Part shown: piece after piece, positions 57,379 through 64,000 of the stretch | How the letters are laid out: each line of letters begins with the position of its first letter | Position numbering within the stretch: the first letter of the stretch is position 1 | Assembly (NCBI RefSeq): GCF_003576645.1 | Contig: NC_044916.1 | Location: forward strand, 20,746,095 to 20,810,094 | Length of the DNA: 64,000 nucleotides | Direction of reading: 5' to 3' | From: Ipomoea triloba | Lineage: Eukaryota > Streptophyta > Magnoliopsida > Solanales > Convolvulaceae | Translations under genes and position numbers: made by a program | The notes under the pieces: generated by a model | Databases searched by the model: none | What the model was told of the DNA's origin: nothing | The model's input: only the letters and a program-made list of their open reading frames with translations

Positions 57379-58211
57379 TGAAAAACTTAGACTTCCGTGT
57401 CCTAGGTCTAAGATTGAAAAAGAGTCTTCCAACTATTAAATCTAATTACTAGATTTGTTAGATGACCTTTAACTATTTACTGATCTAGTGCAGCAAAACG
57501 AAATAGAGTATTAAGCAGTTAATGTGTAAAAAGATAGTAAAGCAGTAAGAACACCGAGAATTGGTAACCCAGTTCGGAATCTCAATTCCTACGTCTGGGG
57601 GGCATCACTCTGATTGCCCAACTCTTCATTGATCAATTCTGAAAATGTACCACAAGTTTACAGTAGAGAATCACGCGGTAACTCTAGAAATCTTCATCAT
57701 CACCATTCTAGAGTTCAACCTTGAAGAGTTGAAGAATACTTGATCTCCCGATCTTCTTGAATTGAGGCTCCCCCTCAATTATAGCACAACTGGCGTTCAG
57801 AGTGATTGCATGCCCAAAACTTCATGAGGAAGATGCATCTTGAATCAAAGGTAAGCTTTGCCAAGATTTATTGTTATCACATATGAGGAAACTTTCACAC
57901 TCAGATCTTTGGTATACTCTGGAAGAATGACCAGTCATATCACTGGAAATTTTTCCTCATATATATCTTGCCCAGATTCGGTTAAGTTTGTTAAAGCCTT
58001 CGTAACTGACTCTGATTCCTCTTCTTGTCTTCCTTGTCTTGGTTCAGTGTCTTCTGAGTCTTCTGAGCCTTTTGCTGAACTACAGGAAACCTAATACATC
58101 ACAAGAGAACCTGTTTTTGAACTATCAGCTGAACTAACAAAGTTGTCACAAGGACTTGTTACAACTCAAGGAGTTTCACAAATATTTTTCTTTTTAGTAA
58201 TTTTATTAACA
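57379..58211 (-). repeat. 5' LTR of the Sirevirus-like element
   Basis: In plus reading it starts TGAAAAACTTAGACTTCC and ends TTTTATTAACA. It is the full-length version (833 bp) of the LTR at 44541-44873. Confidence 0.85.
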
Positions 58212-58212
58212 A

Positions 58213-58213
58213 G

Positions 58214-58247
<34 letters not shown>
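58213..58247. repeat. TA-rich microsatellite at the Sirevirus border
   Basis: tatata/catata run on the right flank of the element. It probably belonged to the TA run at 44523-44540 before the insertion. Confidence 0.7.
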
Positions 58248-58304
58248 CAAGGAGAATCATATGAAGACTAAGATAAGTAGTCATAATCTGACTCAAATAC
58301 ATAG

Positions 58305-58595
58305 AGTCCTAATACTCAGTACTCGACCTTTGCCACCCCTACGAGTGTGGTGTATGATCCTACACAGCACAGGTCATATTACTACCCAGTCCAACCTGTA
58401 ACAATGAATGTCAAATCTCTTCCTACTTACAATTTCCTGTTTGAATACCACCCAATACAGGATTTTCAGGTGCATGAGTCTTCTAGTCAAGCTAGAATGA
58501 CTAATCAATTTGGTGAGGAACAACATTATAATGCATCGATGATGTATGACTTTTTGGATGAGACAAAGCAACATGCTTTGCGTAGGTATGAATGA
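58305..58595 (+). pseudogene. Unrecognised coding-like fragment
   Basis: The open frame reads SPNTQYSTFATPTSVVYDP and YYYPVQPVTMNVKSLPTYNF, ending FLDETKQHALRRYE. It is rich in Tyr, Gln and Pro, has no ATG at its beginning, and stops at 58593-58595. It could be the last exon of a transposon-borne or host gene. I do not recognise it. Confidence 0.3.
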
Positions 58596-59230
58596 AATAC
58601 ATAGGGCAACTCGTTCGAGCATAAAATTTTGGATTAAGACATTTAATAGACTAAGTGGTAATTTTTTTAAGTTTTAATGCTTTTATGTTTATTGATTTAT
58701 TAAGCAATTTATTTTTTGAGTGCATTGTATAGTTTATTATTAAAAAACGAAGTATACAATGCGTATATTTACAATAGTTGTGATTTTAAATTTATAATCC
58801 CGATGTTTCGTAACAATTGGGCAGGCGTGTTTCATAAAAATTGGGCAAAAATTGTCTGGTGGTACTATTGTGATTTTAAATTTATAATCTCGATTTTATA
58901 ATCTCATTGCCTCGTAAAGTACATAGTAGGTATTAATATATTTTGATTTGACATCAAAGCTAATAAGTTTCTTCATTGTGGCAGCTCATAAAACTTCATG
59001 AAACAATTGTGCATGTTTTCTTTTAAAAAAAATTGTTGAGGCACAATCGAATTGAGAAATAAAATAATCTACTATTACATTCAATAGTAACAATCTTTTT
59101 AAAATAAAAGATAAAAGGACACGGTTATTCAAGATCACAATAGTTATCATATTACATATATCGTTATTTTATTACAGATCGTCGTCCACAAATACAGAAT
59201 ATGTAATATAATAAGAGAATAAATTTTTGC

Positions 59231-59485
59231 TCATTCGTTCGAATTCACAATAGTAAAAAAAATAAGCGTGTAAATTCTTCGAAGTTGACAATTAAAGAAC
59301 ACCAAATAGTTTTTCGTGGTAGCCTTGACACGATATTCAAACAAATGATTGAGAGCATGGAATGATTGTTTGTAGTTGGGGTCACAGTTATTGAAGTGCA
59401 CAGTCAAATTTCCATGTATAACTTGTACTTTGTCATTATCCGAAGGTGTGTCGAAGATGAAGCAAATAAGGCTTATGGGTCCCAA
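59231..59485 (-). other. Unrecognised open segment downstream of the hypothetical gene
   Basis: The minus-strand frame reads DKVQVIHGNLTVHFNNCDPN and SFHALNHLFEYRVKATTKNY. It could be an exon of a longer gene with 59873-60570, but the upper gene has its own stop and splice signals here are weak. No family is recognised. Confidence 0.25.
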
Positions 59486-59872
59486 AAAAATTCAACCACA
59501 TCAATAAGTAATGCCCTGCATCCTGACAATTCATCTAATCCAACTTCTAGAGGAATACTCGACATTGTTGGAACGAAAATCAAATCTAAATCATAAAAGA
59601 TTCAAATGAAGTGTTAATTGCGTATATGGATTATAACATAAGTAAGAATTTAAAGGTTCAAAATTGACTTACTAGTGTGGGAGGGCATGTGCTCACCACC
59701 ATTGCCTTGAGCATCAGGGAGTTGAACATGTTCTTTATTTCGGAATACATAAAATTCAAATTTGAAAAAACCAACGTGTCGAAAAATAATTTGATCGCCT
59801 TACTGAATATTATTTTTGGAGAAAAAAAACTTGAATCTCGTTTGAGAAATTCATGGTTTGAACTTGTACCTC

Positions 59873-60570
59873 CTATGGCTCATTATTTGCATGAAAGAGT
59901 TGAGTCGTAGCATTGACATGCTGAATAAAGTGCTTGTGCATACATACTGGAATCATAATGCGGTCATCCATATTAACTGTTGTTATAAACCAAGCAATCG
60001 TAGATATACTTGGTTCATTATAATGCACCCATGATTTTGTGACCCAACAATCTAGTATCAAAACAAAATAATTAACAAATAATTAATATGTAATTCATGG
60101 GAAATGATTAGTATATGAAAATTGTTATACTGACTGCAAAAGTTAAAGTATTGGACTTTGAAATGAATTTTATATAAATCGATTATCTGCAATTTAAAAA
60201 GTGTTAGTTGAAACATGTTTTTTCAAGTACTAAAATATTAAATATAATTATATAAACAAAAGATTTTGATGTAACCATATGATATGTTGTAACAGAAATT
60301 AGTTGGCGCGTGCTTGAAAGTTTCGATGAAACGTTCAGTAGTACCCGGGTTAATGATGTCATTCGGGAATGTAAACTCAAATCCTATTACACCTATTAAA
60401 AGTATCCACACTTGACCAGGGAGTTGAAAACTCCAACTGCAACCATGCTCTCTAACATGGAAGGACATGCAATACTTCCGTCCATATATTGTATGAACAT
60501 AAAATTCAAGTACTTCACGGTTGTCATCTGTGTAACGTTTCATTATAGAGAATGATTTAAAAATATCCAT
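59873..60570 (-). CDS. Hypothetical two-exon gene (157 aa), unrecognised
   Basis: Exon 1 is 60276-60570 and exon 2 is 59873-60051. They join in phase across a 224-bp GT..AG intron (donor ATATG/gttaca, acceptor gatactag/ATTG) to read CYNISYDCWVTKSWVHYNEP. The product starts MDIFKSFSIMKRYTDDNREV and contains GRKYCMSFHVREHGCSWSFQ and FPNDIINPGTTERFIETFKH, then WFITTVNMDDRIMIPVCMHK, ending FHANNEP. It has a hydrophobic stretch (VWILLIGVIGFEF) and several Cys, His and Trp. A TATA-like CTATATATA lies on the minus strand about 100 bp upstream (about 60668-60680). The correct splice phase and TATA box argue for a real or recently real gene. No function is proposed, and it could be a transposon passenger. 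Confidence 0.45.
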
Positions 60571-60792
60571 TTCTTTTTACTTGATGAATAATGATTGAGA
60601 AACCAAGATGGTGAGTTGGTGAAAATGTTTGTAGGAATTGTAGGGATTTGGAAAAACAAGTGTGTCATATATATAGAGGTCACATAGAGTGGTGTGTTCA
60701 AATATTATTTATTTTGAAAGCATCTATTTAAATTCTTCTATGATCGAATCAACTTTCATGTTGTGTTCATGATTTTCACGTGCTAACTCATC

Positions 60793-61200
60793 CTATACAC
60801 GCCACAAAATCACCATGGCTTCATATGATTTTGAAGTATCTCTCACTGCATTTGAAGTGTGTGAACTGCAACTTGATGCACTAGCATTAAGCGACGAATC
60901 TATTTGATTTGCTACAAACTTGTCAAAAGCTCGAGCAGTTTCCTCTTTAGATGCTAATAACTTGTACAAATTATCACTAATTTGATGAACTGACCTTTTG
61001 GTTCATTCCAATTGCCATATACTCCTAGATGACGTCCAACGAAAATAATATATGTTTTCCCTTGTAAGACATAAAAATATGATTAGAAATATGCAAAAAT
61101 GTTGAAACAAAATTCTATTAAATTATATTAAATGTAATTACCATATTGATGGTTTTGAAAATCATCGAAGAACAGTTTAGAATGAGATTTGAATTGATTG
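60793..61200 (-). pseudogene. RNase H1 N-terminal (viroplasmin-like) domain, broken
   Basis: Two minus-strand exons are visible. The upstream one ends KLFFDDFQNHQYG with its donor after 61142. The second begins at 61060 and reads FVGRHLGVYGNWNEPK, then after a 1-nt frame change SVHQISDNLYKLLASKEETA and RAFDKFVANQID, stopping at 60793. The pattern GR.xGVY.xW.E..xxV followed by an F/L-K...EEA segment is the small nucleic-acid-binding fold at the N-terminus of RNase H1, also found in caulimovirus transactivator proteins. There is no catalytic RNase H domain and no in-frame ATG, so it is called a remnant. Confidence 0.5.
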
Positions 61201-62380
61201 AAGTGCAAAATAATTAGATTGAGAGATGACAACTATGTCAGTTTATATATCAATGCTGTAGACTATGAAATTAGTAAATTACTAAACACTCCCTAGTAGA
61301 TTACATGGAAAAACAAAATTAATAACAGTTGTATTTTCAACACCACTTCTCTATATATGTATGCAGTGAAACTTCATTTCACATTGCAAAATTAGATCAG
61401 GACATGCCTCTGAATTCCTGTGGGAAGTGTGTACGTGAAAAATATGATATTATTGACCAAGAGGGTGTGGTAATTTAAAAGTAACATACCTCCATGGGAA
61501 GCATGTTTGCTATAAATTCTAAATTTACTACAATTTCATATTTGATTTGATAGCATTTTCTATTTGATTTTAGCATTTTTATGATCAATATCCATGAAAA
61601 TCAGTAATTTATATTTGATGATTTTATATGGATAATGGATTTGGAATCAAATGAAAGAATGAATCCATTTGTGTATGAACTGTCCATGTAAAACATATAT
61701 GTTAGTTGCCATGTGCATATGTCCAACTTAAAGAAAAATATATTATTTGGGCTATGTACATGCTATTCAACTGTCCATGTATAATGCCCGAAGCGTGCTA
61801 ACTGTTTTAGAAAAGAGCAATTCCAGCATACAAAACTCGCTAAAGAAATATATACACCATAATGTGTCATTAAAATACAAGAAATATAAGGCGAGTTGAG
61901 GGTTTTCCGTAGAGACCCAATATTGGTCATGGCATTATATTTCGCCTTTCATAAAACTAGCAGTAAATAAATCAGATATGTAGCCAATAGACATAATTAT
62001 CACATATTTTATATGAATAGTTGGTTACTTATATGTAAAATTCCTGATGGATATTCGCAAAAATGTGATAAACAAAAATCACAAAAATAAGTAAGTTACT
62101 AACTATGATCTTTCCTACAGTCAATAAATTGACTAAAAGTATTTTCTCCCCAAGAAGAAAGGAATAAAATATATTCATATGCCTAGAAATGGTATATGTG
62201 ATTGTGAAACTCAAATATTGTTTTCTAGAAGGATACCTATAAATCCCTCTTGAAAATATCTTAATCATATCCTCCAGTAGATTAATTGTCATCCAAATAT
62301 CTCGAAGGAGATAAAAGATTCATTTAAACTTAAGAGGATACTTTAAGACTCGAAGTCCACTGCTTCAAAATTTAATTTTG
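61201..62380. other. Gene-free AT-rich stretch
   Basis: No exon or element end is recognised; short ORFs here have no coding features. Confidence 0.4.
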
Positions 62381-62762
62381 GAGTTAATTCCATTTTTTGT
62401 TCTAGATTTATAGGGGCCAGTCCACTTCTATCCAGTTTTAGTCTTAGTATTATTGTGGTGTGACCATTTTTGGTCCTCTGTTAACAAAACAGTTTAAATA
62501 TTGTTAAATACAAGGGCATTTTAGTCTTCAATTATGAATTTTTCCAAAAACAATAAACATAAAAATATAGCGGGTTAACTTACTTTGTATAAAAAAAGAT
62601 CAAAATGTCATTGTATTTAACAATATTTCAATGATTTTGTTAACGGAGGACCAAAAATGGTCATGCCACAATAATACTAGGACTAAATGAGGATGTTTTA
62701 ATAAAAAATGACTAAAAGTGGACTGTCACTTATAAATCTAGGATCAAAAATGGAATTAACTC
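62381..62762. mobile_element. Foldback MITE with 9-bp target duplication (Mutator-type)
   Basis: Ends GAGTTAATTCCATTTTTTG and the matching inverse gaattaactc are exact at the tips. The arms share about 110 bp (ctagatttata, ccactt.ta, gtggYRtgacca, ttttggtcct, gttaacaaaa). The flanks ttaattttg (62372-62380 and 62763-62771) are a perfect 9-bp duplication, the length typical of Mutator-like elements. Confidence 0.85.
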
Positions 62763-62925
62763 TTAATTTTGTATACCTTTTGGACAAAAAATCCCTCAAT
62801 TGCATTTGTAATGAGTTGACTAAGCAATATTTAATGATTCTCCTAGAATCCTTATAAAACCATATCTTGAATTGACATTCAATTTATATTGTGAACCAAT
62901 TAAGGCTTTAAGCATTTTAAACAAA

Positions 62926-63082
62926 GTTGAAAAAATCGCTAGGCGCCTAGGGGGCGCCTAGCTCCTAGCCCGCCTTTTTATTTTATTAAGTTATTAATTA
63001 TTAGTTATTACTTATTAGCCCGATTTCGGCCTTTCTCGACGCGGTCGGGCGCCGCCTAGCGCCTAGGCGCGATTTTTGCAAC
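62926..63082. mobile_element. Small GC-rich-ended inverted-repeat MITE
   Basis: The left end gttgaaaaaatcgctaggcg and the right end gcgcctaggcgcgatttttg (then caac) are inverted copies. Both carry ggcgcctag motifs around an AT-rich centre (ttattaagttattaattatt). Target duplication is unclear. Confidence 0.75.
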
Positions 63083-63943
63083 CATGAGTTTAAAGCCTAA
63101 TGATAATACTTGTTCTAACAAGTATTATTGGTTCCATTAATTAAAATGTGTTTTATCATAGCAACTGATAAGTCAAGAACGAAATGAGAGATTATAGATT
63201 ATACACTTAACTATATATATTAATTATTTTTTCATTATATTTTAGACCAAATACGTGCCAAGGCGATGCCCACTATCCCACCATCCTTGTCATTTAATAA
63301 ACTACAAAGACGACACCGTTCTTGGTATATTGATTTCTTTTCACCTTCAGCAGTAAGAAACAATATACATTAACTTATGCATTCAACTTTACTCAAAAGG
63401 ATATTTTTATTTATTACTAACTTCTTACAATACTCTAGCATGATATCTTGTGTACATTTTCTCAGCCATTTCGACGTGTTCAGTGAGACCCTAAAACTAA
63501 TTGTTGGAAATCGAAAACTAGAGCTCTACTTCGATGCAACATTATTCACAGAACAATTGGAGGAAATAGCAACATATTTTCAAATTAATGTAATAGATGA
63601 TGTTGTATTATATATTTATATTATTCAATATACAAGACAACGCTCTACTAATGATGTTGATTGGTAACTATAATGTTGAGAATATTTATCCATAGTCAGC
63701 TGAATATTACATTCATGACAACATGTATGGTAAACTTAACTTGTTAAATGAATAAGTATTATGAGCACAACAATTTATCAATTTCTTTTATTTGTAAGCA
63801 TATTATTATTATTATTATTATTTTTATTTTTAATTTTTACGTAATAAGTAATATTATTTTATAAATATTTTGACTATAAATTGTTTATTATTACTAAAGT
63901 AATCATAAATTATTTTATCTTATTAAATTACAACTAAATAATA
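63083..63943. other. AT-rich stretch with one unassigned open frame
   Basis: A + frame at about 63452-63666 reads HFLSHFDVFSETLKLIVGNR and LEEIATYFQINVIDDV. It has no recognised domain. An (ATT)n tract lies near 63802-63822. Confidence 0.3.
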
Positions 63944-64000
63944 CTCCCTTTGTCCCATTTTACCTGTCCTATTTACTATTCATTGGCCAAACCAACTTTT
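63944..64000 (+). mobile_element. Stowaway-type MITE, left end
   Basis: Starts TA then CTCCCTTTGTCCCATTTTA, the Stowaway terminal inverted repeat with its TA target. It runs off the window. Same family as 7985-8155. Confidence 0.75.

Larger units (their letters stand above)
44541..58211 (-). mobile_element. Sirevirus-like Ty1/copia element with extra 3' ORF, disrupted
   Basis: The LTRs are 57379-58211 (5', 833 bp) and 44541-44873 (3', 333 bp after a 500-bp deletion). The primer site TTTGGTATCAGAGCACAACC lies just inside the 5' LTR (about 57361-57378). A purine tract (AAAGGGGGAGAT) adjoins the 3' LTR (44874-44886). The order is gag, two zinc knuckles, protease, integrase, reverse transcriptase and RNase H, then an extra ORF before the 3' LTR, a layout known from Sireviruses. 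It inserted at the TA run bordering the MITE on its left. A solo-LTR insertion at 51756-56589 splits gag. Many stops make it non-autonomous. Confidence 0.85.

Noticed and set aside
57858..58094. Open frame with TSHITGNFSSY resembling a copia protease segment
   Set aside because: It lies inside the 5' LTR, is short, lacks the DSG/DTG active site, and the similarity may be chance.
59366..59910. Plus-strand open frames of 76-77 codons opposite the hypothetical gene region
   Set aside because: No splice-consistent extension, no ATG context or domain; the minus strand gives the better gene model.

Overview
The window is plant nuclear DNA. It is AT-rich, its genes carry GT..AG introns, and more than two thirds of it is transposable elements. 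The predicted proteins resemble those of a eudicot, and the NF-YC protein looks asterid-like (possibly Solanales). That placement is inference from remembered families, not from a search.

Four ordinary host genes lie in the left half. (1) An NF-YC transcription-factor subunit (+) has an intronless CDS at 4148-4927 and an intron in its 5' leader. (2) An ATP-dependent NAD(P)H-hydrate dehydratase (-) has ten coding exons at 17790-21716. (3) A mitochondrial type II peroxiredoxin PrxIIF (+) has five exons at 28278-31311. (4) An RHF1A-like RING-H2 E3 ligase (-) has seven exons at 31812-34323 and is convergent with PrxIIF. A fifth, unrecognised two-exon gene (-, 59873-60570, 157 aa) and a broken RNase H1 N-terminal-like domain (-, 60793-61200) sit near the right end.

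Mobile elements, left to right: right end of a CACTA transposon with a Ulp1-type protease and palindromic subterminal repeats (1-1544); a short-LTR copia remnant inside the NF-YC leader intron; a tRNA-derived SINE with a perfect target duplication; a LINE scrap; a hAT element carrying a nested inverted-repeat element (6816-7950); a non-autonomous Helitron (8201-10359); a young, apparently intact Ty1/copia element (11790-16803) with 501-bp LTRs differing at two sites; a second LINE scrap; and a gypsy/copia chimera (23316-27393).

From 34.9 to 43.4 kb there is a three-level nest. A minus-strand copia remnant is split by a LARD-like LTR element (36072-43347), which is split by an integrase-deleted copia element (36921-40103). 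From 44.5 to 58.2 kb a Sirevirus-like copia element (-) with an extra, intron-containing ORF is split by a solo LTR (51756-56589), which is itself split by a 3.5-kb solo LTR (52967-56477) holding a 66-bp minisatellite. Target duplications support most of these levels.

The last 6 kb is AT-rich with two inverted-repeat MITEs, a Stowaway start and little coding evidence. Two single-N joints (9009 and 53389) are each flanked by near-perfect duplicated sequence, which looks like unmerged contig overlap rather than biology.
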